Positions 31,662 through 40,325 of a stretch of DNA of 40,454 nt are shown here, piece by piece. The position numbers and the translations under genes are program-made. Numbering within the stretch: the stretch's first letter is position 1; each line of letters begins with the position of its first letter. The notes under the pieces are model-generated. The model made no database searches. It was not told the origin of the DNA and saw only the letters and a list, made by a program, of their open reading frames with translations. The DNA is from an uncultured Verrucomicrobia subdivision 3 bacterium (GTDB lineage: Bacteria > Verrucomicrobiota > Verrucomicrobiae > Limisphaerales > UBA11358), in NCBI GenBank assembly GCA_903921455.1, contig CAIXPZ010000309.1, forward strand, positions 1-40,454, given 5' to 3'.

Positions 31662-34652
31662 TCATTGTCGGGTCTGCTTCGGCGCAAGGGCCGCGGGTTC
31701 ATAGATTTCGGCTTCGATGATCTCCAGCGCGCCGGGCTTCCCGGATTCGGCATTTCCCGGCGGCTGCTTGTCCGCCACTTCCACCAGGCCGAAGCCGTCC
31801 TTGTCCTCAATCGCCCCGACCAGTTCGATGCGCACGGTCTTGCCTGCCGTCGCCTGGAGCGGCAGGGTGACATAGCCCAGGCTCTTCGGCGTCACGCCCG
31901 TCCACGCTTCTTTGCCGTCCACCGTGACGCGCAGCGGATAGGATTTTCTGCGCCAGCCTCCCAGTTTCAACTCTACTTCGTTGACGGTCGCCGGACGCTC
32001 CAACTCGAATTGGATCCAGGCCGTCGTGCGTTTGCCGTCGTTCTTCCAGCCGGTGCTTTCGTTGTCATCAAAGGCTGCTGTGACCTGTCCGGTATGCGCG
32101 CCCGCCGTGGCGCTGGCAATGCGCAGGCTGTTGCGCGTGGGCGTGACGGAATCTCCCGCCGGCGTCGGCCCGCGATCTAAACGCGGGCGTAGCCCGGCGT
32201 CGGGCATGGTTTTGGCCAGCCCATCGGTCGCGGAAAAGGACCTGGATACCAGCTCGAGGGTCGCCGGTTTCAAGCCTTTGGCTCTGGCGCTCAGCGTGAT
32301 TTCCCCGGCTTTTGGTAGTGAGCGGAGAATGACCCGATTAACACCACCCTCCACCGGCAGTTCCTTCGCGAGAATATAGTTATTCGTTCCCACCGCGATG
32401 CCGCCGCGCCACTCGGCGGGGCCGGCGAGTTCAAACTGGATCAGGTTCAACGCCGTCGGGCAGCGCTGGTCTTGCGCATCCACTACTTCGACATCCACCA
32501 AGGCCATGTCCGCCCCGTCCGCGCACAGACCATTGGGTCCGGTGTGTGATGTCAGCCGGATCGCCGCGGGCTCGCCCGCCGTTTTGATCGCCGTCTCGCA
32601 CAGTTTTTTTCCGCCGGCGTCATAACCCACGGCCTTGATTTCACCCGCAGTGAACGCCACTTCCTTCCACGTGTGGAGAAAATGCGAACTCGGTTCGCCG
32701 AAGCCTTTCGACTGGCCGTTGATGAACAGTTCCACCTTTTCCGCGGAAGCGACGACATAGACCGGTTTCTTGACCCCCGCCTCGTAGTTCCAGTGGCCGA
32801 TGATGTGGATCGCCGGCTGCGGATTCACCCAATCATTCCACATGACCTGATGCGCATAGAAGCCCTCTTTCGGCAGGCGCATCGCGTCCACCTCGCCGCT
32901 GCACCGGTAGTCTGCCGCGCCGCGATAGTGCGTTTGCGAGTCCGAGAAATAGATGTTCACCCCGCCGGCATTCACGCGCGCGCCGGTGCCGGGGCGTTCG
33001 TTCCAGTAATCAAACCAGCGCACCACGTTTTCGACCGCGTGCGTGTCCTGGTTGCGGTTGTAGGGGGCGGGGTTCTCGCCTTTCGGCGCCGGCGGGCCGT
33101 CGCCGTCCTTGTGATACGGCGGCGACCAGTCATCCCAATATTTGCGCAGCCCCTCGTCGCGCGAATATTCCATCATCCACAGCGGCTTGCCCGCGCTCTT
33201 GTTGAGGTAAAGCATCTCGCCGCCATATTCGGCCGACTGGCTGGCCAGCATGTTCCGGCTGCCGATGGCCCGGCCGCCGTGCGGATCGTATCGGTCGCGC
33301 ACGGCCTTCATCTCGGCCATGTGTGCCTCGCTGATCTGGTTGTTCCCGCATTCGTAGAATACCACGCTCGGGTTGTTGCGGTTGTAGATGATCGCGTCGC
33401 GCATGAGTTCCACGCGTTGCTCCCAGCGGCGTCCGTCCACGTCTTTTTCCGAATCGCCCGCTGGCAGGGCTTGCATCAAGCCCGCCCGGTCGCAGGCTTC
33501 CACGTTTTGTTTTCCCGGGGTCACGTGCATCCAGCGGACGAGATTGGCGCCGCTCTCAACCATGAGATGCTCGCTGAAGTCGCTCAGCCACGGCGGCACG
33601 GCCGATCCGACTCCCGGCCACTCGTCCGTCGAGCGCTGCGCGTAACCTTTCAGCTGAATCGTGCGGCCGTTGAGTTTCAAGACGCCGTTCCCGAATTCCG
33701 TTTGGCGAAAGCCCGTGCGCGTCACGACGGTGTCCACCGGCATCCCCCCAACCTTGAGCGTCGTGGTCGCGTTGTAAAGATAGCCGTAGCCCCAGCTCCA
33801 GAAGTTGAGGTTGGCAACCGGCGTGGTGACGGAGACGGTGGTGCTTTCGCCCGCGGCGAGCGTGATGTCGTGCAGGCTGCCAAAAGCGGCCACCGGTTTT
33901 CCGTCCGCGTCGGTGATCGTGACGTCGCAGCTGAATTGCTTCGTCTCGGCGTATTCGTTTTTCACCTGGGCTTCGACTGTGACGTTCGCGGTGCGGCCCT
34001 GGATGTCAAAATCCTGCCCGTAGACATAGACCCCGAGCGTGCCGAGATTGGCATACAGCGGCAGCGTCTGATGCAGCTTGTCGGTGACATGGAGAAGGAC
34101 GTTTTTGTTGATGCCGCCATAGTTCGCGTAAAAATTGCTGTCGTTCCATTCAAACCCCGATCCGGTGTCCTTCTCCCGGTAGCGCCAGCTATTGTCAATG
34201 CGGGCGGCCAGCACGTTCTCCGCCGGCGCCAGCTTAAGTTTGTCCGTAATGTCGAAGCCGAACGCCATCACGCCGTTCTCGCTGCGCCCGATCCATTCGC
34301 CGTTGAGATAAAATTCGCCGCCCTGCCGGATGCCTTGGAATTCCAGAAACACTTTTTTTCCCGCCGTCTCCGGCGGCAGCTTGAAATGCTTGCGATACCA
34401 GGCGATGCCCGTCGGCAAGTCGTGGATGCTGACCTTGAAGGCGCTGTCCTCGTTCCACGCGTGTGGCAAGGTCACGGGTTGCCACGACGCATCGTCGAAC
34501 TCCCTCGTCGCCGCGTTGGTCGGATTCCCCGCGAACAACTTCCAGTCGGAGTTGAAATTGTAGGTGGCGCGCGGCGCCGCCTCGACGGCTGCCTTCACCT
34601 GCCCGACTGCCAGGGCGGCGAGCAGGCTTGGCAGTATAATCTGTTTCATCAT
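31662..34652 (-). CDS. GH2-family glycosidase with an atypical acid/base position
   Basis: This is an exported GH2 protein of about 996 aa from the ATG at 34652 (34649 is also possible); GH2 includes beta-galactosidases and beta-glucuronidases. The signal peptide is IILPSLLAALAVGQVKA. It has a jelly-roll N-domain (WQPVTLPHAWNEDSAF, GIAWYRKHFKLP), an Ig-like domain, then the TIM barrel (IQLKGYAQRSTDEWPGVG, GANLVRWMHVTPGKQNVEAC). The nucleophile is probably E495 (LWMMEYSRDE). Where GH2 enzymes usually have GNE for the acid/base, this one reads FYECGNNQIS (432-441), so Asn438 replaces Glu and E434 lies four residues before it. C-terminal beta domains end with a galactose-binding-like module (FDDNESTGWKNDG, AWIQFELERPATVNEVELKL). 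It is the first gene of the cluster. A role on galactan side chains is inferred. Confidence 0.85.
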   Translation of the reverse strand: MMKQIILPSLLAALAVGQVKAAVEAAPRATYNFNSDWKLFAGNPTNAATREFDDASWQPVTLPHAWNEDSAFKVSIHDLPTGIAWYRKHFKLPPETAGKKVFLEFQGIRQGGEFYLNGEWIGRSENGVMAFGFDITDKLKLAPAENVLAARIDNSWRYREKDTGSGFEWNDSNFYANYGGINKNVLLHVTDKLHQTLPLYANLGTLGVYVYGQDFDIQGRTANVTVEAQVKNEYAETKQFSCDVTITDADGKPVAAFGSLHDITLAAGESTTVSVTTPVANLNFWSWGYGYLYNATTTLKVGGMPVDTVVTRTGFRQTEFGNGVLKLNGRTIQLKGYAQRSTDEWPGVGSAVPPWLSDFSEHLMVESGANLVRWMHVTPGKQNVEACDRAGLMQALPAGDSEKDVDGRRWEQRVELMRDAIIYNRNNPSVVFYECGNNQISEAHMAEMKAVRDRYDPHGGRAIGSRNMLASQSAEYGGEMLYLNKSAGKPLWMMEYSRDEGLRKYWDDWSPPYHKDGDGPPAPKGENPAPYNRNQDTHAVENVVRWFDYWNERPGTGARVNAGGVNIYFSDSQTHYRGAADYRCSGEVDAMRLPKEGFYAHQVMWNDWVNPQPAIHIIGHWNYEAGVKKPVYVVASAEKVELFINGQSKGFGEPSSHFLHTWKEVAFTAGEIKAVGYDAGGKKLCETAIKTAGEPAAIRLTSHTGPNGLCADGADMALVDVEVVDAQDQRCPTALNLIQFELAGPAEWRGGIAVGTNNYILAKELPVEGGVNRVILRSLPKAGEITLSARAKGLKPATLELVSRSFSATDGLAKTMPDAGLRPRLDRGPTPAGDSVTPTRNSLRIASATAGAHTGQVTAAFDDNESTGWKNDGKRTTAWIQFELERPATVNEVELKLGGWRRKSYPLRVTVDGKEAWTGVTPKSLGYVTLPLQATAGKTVRIELVGAIEDKDGFGLVEVADKQPPGNAESGKPGALEIIEAEIYEPAALAPKQTRQ

Positions 34653-34842
34653 GAAATGTGTCTGTTGCTCGCGGCTCCCCATTGCCCGCGGCTGCGGATT
34701 TTGCTTCATCCGGACGCTCGTGTCAGATGCGTGGCGGACAACCGGCCGCATCTGGGCTCCACCTTTGCGCCGCTGTGGTAAAGCATGCCGCCTCGAGACA
34801 AGCAGCGGGTCCGCGTAAAATAAATTCAACGGTGGTGTGGGG

Positions 34843-34887
34843 AAAATAATTCATCCCCCTCCCTCCAGCCATCGCCATAACTGGTGA
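34843..34887 (-). promoter_or_regulatory. Conserved upstream element, copy 2 (before GH2)
   Basis: This is the partner of 31562-31606 (37 of 45 positions identical). Here it lies 191-235 bp upstream of the chosen GH2 start, implying a long leader if it is a promoter. The core on the - strand is again TCACCAGTTAT, one variable base, GCGATGGC, followed by an AT-rich TTATTTTCCCC. Confidence 0.55.
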
Positions 34888-35110
34888 CGCGGTGAGTGAG
34901 CGCACCGGCTTCCAGTTGGTTGCCGGTTCTATGGGGATTCACTTGACCTTGGCGCACATTGTCCTGCTGCCGGACCGCGAGTTGTCCCAACTCACGGCTC
35001 TAGCTGTAGGTCAGACCACTGAAACCTCATAAACGCGCAAATGTATTGTAAATAAAAGGCATTTAGCAGTTGCTGCACTTCGCTTTCAGGTCGGATTCAG
35101 GTCTTGAAAA

Positions 35111-35158
35111 GTAGTTCAACGGAGCCGTTTTTGACTTATGTAGTTCAACATATAGTCA
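35111..35158 (+). promoter_or_regulatory. Operator-like short direct repeats upstream of the RM gene
   Basis: GTAGTTCAAC occurs at 35111-35120 and again at 35140-35149, 29 bp apart, with a shorter related TAGTCAAC ending near 35160. The stretch also holds TTGACT (35131-35136) and TATAGT (35151-35156), which look like -35 and -10 boxes but with only 14 bp between them. It may be the promoter/operator of the restriction-modification operon, about 180 bp before the start codon. Confidence 0.35.
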
Positions 35159-35340
35159 ACAAAACTGTTTTTTTATCGCCAAACGCGCATCGCGTTTCGT
35201 TGAAATCGGCGCTGTCGGCATTTGTTTTGATCCTCAATCATCGTCCACTTTGCCCCGGATTTATTCATGCCTTTGTGACCCGTTCCAAAAATCCGCTTTC
35301 TGCTTTCCGCCGCCTCAATTTTTTTGCTATCGTCCGCACC

Positions 35341-38300
35341 ATGCCGAAGCGGGAAGTTCAGGATTTTATTTCGCATTGGTCAGCGGCCAGTCCATCCGAA
35401 CGGGCAAATTCACAGCCGTTCCTGATTGAGCTTTGCGATCTGCTGGACGTGCCGCGTCCCGACCCGCACCCGGCCAACGGCTATTTTTTCGAGTTTCCCG
35501 TCGAGGAACATCATCCCGACGGCACCACCAGCATTGGCCGAATTGACCTTTATCGGCGTGCCTGTTTCGTCCTTGAATCCAAACAGTTTCAGGAGGCCAA
35601 GGCCAAAGCCTCACAGCTTGAACTCGCCGCCGAGGAAACCGGATTGTTCAGCCGCAAAAAATCTTCCCAACCCGTGCGCGGCACCGATGCCTGGGATGAA
35701 GCGATGATCAAGGCGCGTGGACAGGCCGAGCGCTACATCCGCGCTATTCCCGATGACAACCCGCCGTTCATCATCGTCGTGGATGTCGGCCACTCGTTCG
35801 AGTTGTTTGAAGATTTCTCGCAGGCCGGCAAAACCTACCGCCCGTTTCCCGACCCGCGCACGTTCCGCATCCGGCTTGCCGATCTCGCCGACGAAAAAAT
35901 CCGCGAACGGCTCCGCCTCATCTGGACGAATCCCGCCGCGCTCGACCCGTCGAAACATTCCGCCGATGTCACCCGCGAAGTGTCCGGCCATCTCGCCGAA
36001 CTCGCCAAGTCGTTGGAACTCGCCGGCCACGAACCCGACATCGTCGCGCAATTTCTCACGCGCTGTTTGTTCTGCATGTTCGCCGAGGATGTCGAGTTAT
36101 TGCCCAAAAACAGTTTCACGGAACTGCTCGAATCACTTCCGGCGACCGGCGAAGGCTTCGTGCAAAAAATCCGCACCTTGTTCGAGGAAATGCAGAAAGG
36201 CACGGATTATTCCGTTGTTTTGAATCGCAAACTGCTTCGATTCAACGGCGGTCTTTTTGAAAACTGCTCCGTCCTGCCCATTAACGGCCTGCAATTGAGC
36301 CTGCTCAAAGAAGCCGCCCGCCAGAATTGGGGCAACGTCGAACCCGCCATTTTCGGCACGCTGCTTGAACGCGCCTTGAATCCCGACGAACGCCACCAAC
36401 TTGGCGCGCACTTCACCCCGCGCGCCTATGTCGAGCGCCTCGTTTTGCCGACCGTCATTGAACCGCTCCGCGCCGAGTGGGAACACGTCCGCGCCGCCGC
36501 CCTCACGCAAGCCCGCGCCGGCAACCTGAAAAAAGCCCGCGCCGAGGTGAATACGTTTCACGAAAAATTATGCCGGTTGGTAGTGCTTGATCCCGCGTGC
36601 GGCGTTGGCAATTTCCTTTACGTCTCCTTGCAGCATCTAAAAATTCTGGAAGGTGAAGTCCTCGATTTCGCCGCGCAGTTTGGCGACACCTTCAAACTTG
36701 AACTTGCCACCAACACCATTGACCCGCACCAATTTCTTGGCTTGGAAATCAATCCTCGCGCCGCCGCCATCGCGGAACTGGTTTTGTGGATTGGCTACCT
36801 GCAATGGCATTTCCGTTTGCACGGCAAACGCACGCCGCCCGAACCGATTTTGCGGGCGTTCAAAAATATCCAGTGCCGCGACGCCGTGCTCAAATACGAC
36901 GGCGAACCGCAGCCCGCGCGTGACCAGGCCGGAAAGGTAATAACTGTGTGGGATCGGCGCAGCCAAAAAACCGACATGGTGACAGGCCGCAAAGTGCCAG
37001 ACGAAACCAAGCGCGTGCCGTTGCTCACCTACGCCAACCCAAAGCCCGCCGAATGGCCGCAGGCCGATTTCATCGTCGGCAATCCGCCGTTTATCGGCAC
37101 GGCGCGAATGCGGGAAGATTTGGGCGACGGTTACGCCGAAACGCTCCGCGCCACTTATCCCGACGTGCCGGAATCCGCCGACTTCGTTTTGTATTGGTGG
37201 CACAAGGCGGCGGAGCTTGTCCGCACCGGCAAGGCGCGGCGCTTTGGCCTCATCACCACGAACAGCTTGCGCCAGACTTTTGCGCGCCGCGTGGTGCAGG
37301 CGCAATTGTCCGCCCAGCCGCCGCTGTCGCTGCTCTTTGCCATTCCCGATCATCCGTGGGTGGACACGGCGGAAGGTGCTGCCGTGCGGATTGCCATGAC
37401 CGTCGGCGCGGCGGGCAAATGCCCCGGCGAACTGTTGGAAGTGACCGGCGAGGAACCGCAGCCCGACGGTTCGGAAAAAGTTTCGTTCAAGTCCCATCCC
37501 GGAATAATTTCTGCCGACCTCACCACCGGCGCAGACGTTAGCAGTGCGGTTTCGCTAAATGCAAATGACGGCTTGAGTTGTCCCGGCGTGAAACTTCACG
37601 GCTCTGGCTTCATAATCACGCCAGACGAAGCCAAAGGACTTGGCCTTGGAAAAATTCGCGGTTTGGAAAAGCACATTCGCCCATATCGCAACGGCAAAGA
37701 CCTCACAGACGAACCGCGCGGCTCGATGGTGATTGATTTGTTTGGCCTGACAGTTGATGTAGTGCGCGAGAAATTCCCGGCAGTTTATCAGCACGTTCTG
37801 ACTCGCGTGAAGCCAGAGCGTGATGCAAATAACCGCGCCACTTATCGAGATAATTGGTGGATTTTCGGCGAGCCGCGCAAAGATTTAAGACCAGCTCTTA
37901 TTGGTTTGCATCGCTACGTCACAACGGTTGAAACTGCAAAACACCGTTGGTTTGAATTTCTTGGCGAAGAAATTTTGCCCGACAACCGCTTGATTGTTTT
38001 TGCGACAGAGGATGCTTTTCATCATGGCGTATTGAGCAGCCGGATTCACGTCACATTCGCTTTGGCCGCAGGCGGCACGTTGGAAGACCGACCCGTTTAC
38101 AACAAATCACGCTGCTTCGATCCGTTTCCATTCCCGCTTTGCGGCGAGGTAGAGAAAAATTCAGTCCGCAAACTGGCGGAGGAATTGGACGCCCACCGCA
38201 AGCGCGTCCAAGCCCAGCACGGACTCACGCTCACCGGCCTTTACAACGTCCTGGAAAAAATCCGCGCTGGTGAAAAACTCACCGACAAGGAAAAAATCAT

Positions 38301-38781
38301 TCACGACGCCGGCCTCGTCTCCGTCTTGAAACAGTTGCACGACGACCTCGACGCCGCCGTGTTCGCCGCCTACGGCTGGCCGGCCACATTGACCGACGCG
38401 GAAATTCTTGAACGGCTCGTCGCCTTGAACGCCGAGCGCGCCGCCGAGGAAAAGCGCGGCATCGTCCATTGGTTGCGCCCGGAGTATCAGGCCAAAGGCC
38501 AGGCGGAAATGATTCTGCCCGCCGGTCAGGACAAGCCGGCGAAAAAGACCAAGACAAAAAACGCCGCGCCCGCCCGCGCCGCAAAATCTGCATGGCCGAA
38601 AAAAATGGCCGAGCGCGTGCAGGCGGTGGAAACCGCCTTGCATCATTTCGGCGCAGCCGCGACGCCCGGCGACTTGGCAAAGTTATTCAAACGCGCCGAA
38701 CCCGCCGACGTGGCGGAAATCCTCGAAACGCTGGTGACGCTTGGCCGAGCGCGCAAACAGGGTGAAAAATTTTCGCGATGA
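35341..38781 (+). CDS. MmeI-like single-protein restriction-modification enzyme
   Basis: This 1146-aa protein combines an endonuclease, an adenine-type DNA methylase and a specificity domain, as in MmeI-like (type IIL/IIG) enzymes. A PD-(D/E)xK nuclease motif is visible near the N-terminus (D69 and E79-S-K81 in RIDLYRRACFVLESK). A helical spacer follows (AGHEPDIVAQFLTRCLFCMF; FGTLLERALNPDERHQLGAH). The methylase has SAM motif I at D417 (LDPACGVGNFLY) and the catalytic N581-P-P-F (FIVGNPPFIG). Residues about 735-940 should be the target-recognition domain, and a Lys-rich linker leads to a C-terminal winged-helix-like segment. The start at 35341 is chosen because family similarity begins there; in-frame sequence from 35104 looks non-coding. 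No Shine-Dalgarno is visible. It is a stand-alone phage-defence enzyme with two small genes following. Confidence 0.9.
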   Translation: MPKREVQDFISHWSAASPSERANSQPFLIELCDLLDVPRPDPHPANGYFFEFPVEEHHPDGTTSIGRIDLYRRACFVLESKQFQEAKAKASQLELAAEETGLFSRKKSSQPVRGTDAWDEAMIKARGQAERYIRAIPDDNPPFIIVVDVGHSFELFEDFSQAGKTYRPFPDPRTFRIRLADLADEKIRERLRLIWTNPAALDPSKHSADVTREVSGHLAELAKSLELAGHEPDIVAQFLTRCLFCMFAEDVELLPKNSFTELLESLPATGEGFVQKIRTLFEEMQKGTDYSVVLNRKLLRFNGGLFENCSVLPINGLQLSLLKEAARQNWGNVEPAIFGTLLERALNPDERHQLGAHFTPRAYVERLVLPTVIEPLRAEWEHVRAAALTQARAGNLKKARAEVNTFHEKLCRLVVLDPACGVGNFLYVSLQHLKILEGEVLDFAAQFGDTFKLELATNTIDPHQFLGLEINPRAAAIAELVLWIGYLQWHFRLHGKRTPPEPILRAFKNIQCRDAVLKYDGEPQPARDQAGKVITVWDRRSQKTDMVTGRKVPDETKRVPLLTYANPKPAEWPQADFIVGNPPFIGTARMREDLGDGYAETLRATYPDVPESADFVLYWWHKAAELVRTGKARRFGLITTNSLRQTFARRVVQAQLSAQPPLSLLFAIPDHPWVDTAEGAAVRIAMTVGAAGKCPGELLEVTGEEPQPDGSEKVSFKSHPGIISADLTTGADVSSAVSLNANDGLSCPGVKLHGSGFIITPDEAKGLGLGKIRGLEKHIRPYRNGKDLTDEPRGSMVIDLFGLTVDVVREKFPAVYQHVLTRVKPERDANNRATYRDNWWIFGEPRKDLRPALIGLHRYVTTVETAKHRWFEFLGEEILPDNRLIVFATEDAFHHGVLSSRIHVTFALAAGGTLEDRPVYNKSRCFDPFPFPLCGEVEKNSVRKLAEELDAHRKRVQAQHGLTLTGLYNVLEKIRAGEKLTDKEKIIHDAGLVSVLKQLHDDLDAAVFAAYGWPATLTDAEILERLVALNAERAAEEKRGIVHWLRPEYQAKGQAEMILPAGQDKPAKKTKTKNAAPARAAKSAWPKKMAERVQAVETALHHFGAAATPGDLAKLFKRAEPADVAEILETLVTLGRARKQGEKFSR

Positions 38782-38814
38782 AAGCGTAGGTTGATTGCCA
38801 AAGTTCTTAAAAAT

Positions 38815-39672
38815 ATGAGAATCCCTGAAGATGTAAAAAAATGCGTCGTTTATTTTGGGTTTGAAGTCAGTGAAGGCGCAAACCGTAAAAGAAAATACGG
38901 GGGGACCGGGTTTTTGATTGTTATGCCTTCAAAAATCCAAGGTGCGAGCTTTTTGTTTTTGGTAACGGCCAAGCATGTTGTTGATAAATTAAGTGGCAGG
39001 AATGTCTATATCCGAGCGAATACCAAAGATGGAAAATCACAGGAACTCAAGATTTTGGACAATCAGAAATGGTATTTTCATCCAACTGACAATGCCGCCG
39101 ACGTTGCTCTAATTCCTGTTTTTTTACCTCAAGAATTTGATTTTTTACCGATTCCATCAAGCATGCTTTTGGCAGAAAAGGTTAGGTTGGACAGCGGGAT
39201 CGGTATCGGAGATGAAGTTTTTATCACAGGGCTTTTTGTTCATCATGTCGGCCATGCAAAAAATCTTCCAATCGTAAGAACTGGCAATATTGCCATGACC
39301 CCAGATGAAAGGATTCCAATAAAGGATTTTGGGATGATGGAAACTTACTTGATTGAAGCTCGGTCAATAGGTGGTTTGAGCGGTTCTCCAGTATTCGTAA
39401 TAGAGCATAAAGAAAAGCAAAGGACTTTGTTTTTAATGGGGTTGATACATGGCCATTGGGATATTCCTTCTGAAAGTCTTATTGATGATATTTCGCACGA
39501 TGCCGGCGCAAGGGCGGGAGTAAATGTTGGGATTGCAATTGTTACGCCAGCTTCAAAAATCTTGGATATTCTAACCAGTGATGAAATGCGAAAAATGATT
39601 GAAGAACTCGAAGCGGCAGACATCGCCAAAAGTTCGCCAGCCTCTGACAAAAAAAACGTGCGCGATTTATGA
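38815..39672 (+). CDS. Trypsin-like serine protease
   Basis: This is a 285-aa cytoplasmic protein with a chymotrypsin-fold protease pattern. The N-terminal barrel begins with YGGTGFLIVMPSK and the catalytic triad candidates are H54 (LVTAKHVVDKL), D96 (NAADVALIPV) and S189 (SIGGLSGSPVFV, the GxSGSP equivalent of GDSGGP). There is no signal peptide or PDZ domain, and the C-terminal 30 residues are helical and charged. The ATG at 38815 is preferred to a TTG at 38791. The gene begins 33 bp after the RM gene and overlaps the HNH gene by 4 bp. Base composition is clearly more AT-rich than the RM gene. Stand-alone cytosolic proteases of this type occur in anti-phage systems as effectors or activators; that role is inferred here. 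Confidence 0.8.
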   Translation: MRIPEDVKKCVVYFGFEVSEGANRKRKYGGTGFLIVMPSKIQGASFLFLVTAKHVVDKLSGRNVYIRANTKDGKSQELKILDNQKWYFHPTDNAADVALIPVFLPQEFDFLPIPSSMLLAEKVRLDSGIGIGDEVFITGLFVHHVGHAKNLPIVRTGNIAMTPDERIPIKDFGMMETYLIEARSIGGLSGSPVFVIEHKEKQRTLFLMGLIHGHWDIPSESLIDDISHDAGARAGVNVGIAIVTPASKILDILTSDEMRKMIEELEAADIAKSSPASDKKNVRDL

Positions 39673-40325
39673 CTAACCAATGCGCTTATTGTGGTGATGC
39701 CGGAATCGTCACAAGAGATCACGTTCCTCCAAAGGGCATCTTTCCAAAACCTCGGCCAGCCAACCTTATTACTGTCCCGGCTTGTCCGAAATGTCACAGT
39801 CAACAAACTTCAAGGGATGATGAATACTTCCGCAATACTCTGAATGTCCGTGAAGACCTTTCCCAACACCCAGGAGTATTAAAGGTTCAACCTATTGTGT
39901 TGCGCTCGTTTTCCAAACCGAACAAATCAGGAATGCTCGCCGATTTTTTGAAAAGCATTCGTCTTATGGAGCAAGTTACGCCCGCTGGAATCATCGCTAA
40001 AAACAAATTGGGTTTTGAAGCGGACATGGTCAGGATAAGGCGAGTTGTTCAGCGCATTGTAATTGGTCTTTTCTACCATCACAGACAACACAGAATTCCT
40101 GCCGGCTATGACGCGCTCGTTTTTAACGAAGAAAGCCTTGAGGCATGGCCTGCCGATTATTTGAACTATGTTACCAAGACCTTAATACAACCATTGCTGG
40201 CGACCAAAGCTGAAATGCGCGGCAATGGTGTATTCTCTTACAGATTCGCATTTCATCCAGCAGACCCGGATTCTACATTTTGGATTTTGGATTTTTATGA
40301 GCGCGCTCGTTTTGTATGCGGCTGA
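39669..40325 (+). CDS. HNH-nuclease-like zinc protein
   Basis: This 218-aa protein starts with a compact HNH-type module: C5-x2-C8 (CAYC), D17-H18 (TRDHVPPKG), N32-L33 (ANLITV) and C39-x2-C42-H43 (CPKCHS). This matches the DH...NL...CxxCH pattern of HNH endonucleases with a structural zinc. The remaining 160 residues are unrecognised and may bind the target or a partner; they include basic stretches (MVRIRRVVQRIVIGLFYHH). The start codon lies within the stop of the protease gene (ATGA), so the two are translationally coupled and probably act together. Like the protease gene it is AT-rich. Loss of nuclease function cannot be excluded, since some HNH-like zinc modules only bind nucleic acid. 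Confidence 0.75.
   Translation: MTNQCAYCGDAGIVTRDHVPPKGIFPKPRPANLITVPACPKCHSQQTSRDDEYFRNTLNVREDLSQHPGVLKVQPIVLRSFSKPNKSGMLADFLKSIRLMEQVTPAGIIAKNKLGFEADMVRIRRVVQRIVIGLFYHHRQHRIPAGYDALVFNEESLEAWPADYLNYVTKTLIQPLLATKAEMRGNGVFSYRFAFHPADPDSTFWILDFYERARFVCG

Larger units (their letters stand above)
34653..35340. promoter_or_regulatory. 688-bp divergent intergenic region
   Basis: This region separates the cluster's first gene (GH2, -) from the restriction-modification gene (+). It contains the second copy of the conserved 45-bp element (34843-34887) on the GH2 side, and an AT-rich stretch with short repeats (35111-35158) on the other side. In-frame ORF extensions of both genes into the region lack family similarity and are taken as untranslated leaders. 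No tRNA or other RNA gene was recognised. Confidence 0.5.

Noticed and set aside
32673..34781. A 702-aa open frame on the + strand across the GH2 gene
   Set aside because: Composition (Val, Arg, His, Ala) and lack of any motif show that it is the antisense shadow of the GH2 gene.
34653..34829. N-terminal extension of the GH2 protein to an ATG at 34829
   Set aside because: It would place about 60 basic residues before a normal signal peptide, so it is better read as an untranslated leader.
35104..35340. 79-residue N-terminal extension of the restriction-modification protein
   Set aside because: The extension has no family similarity, and its DNA is AT-rich with operator-like repeats. The ATG at 35341 fits the normal start of MmeI-like proteins.
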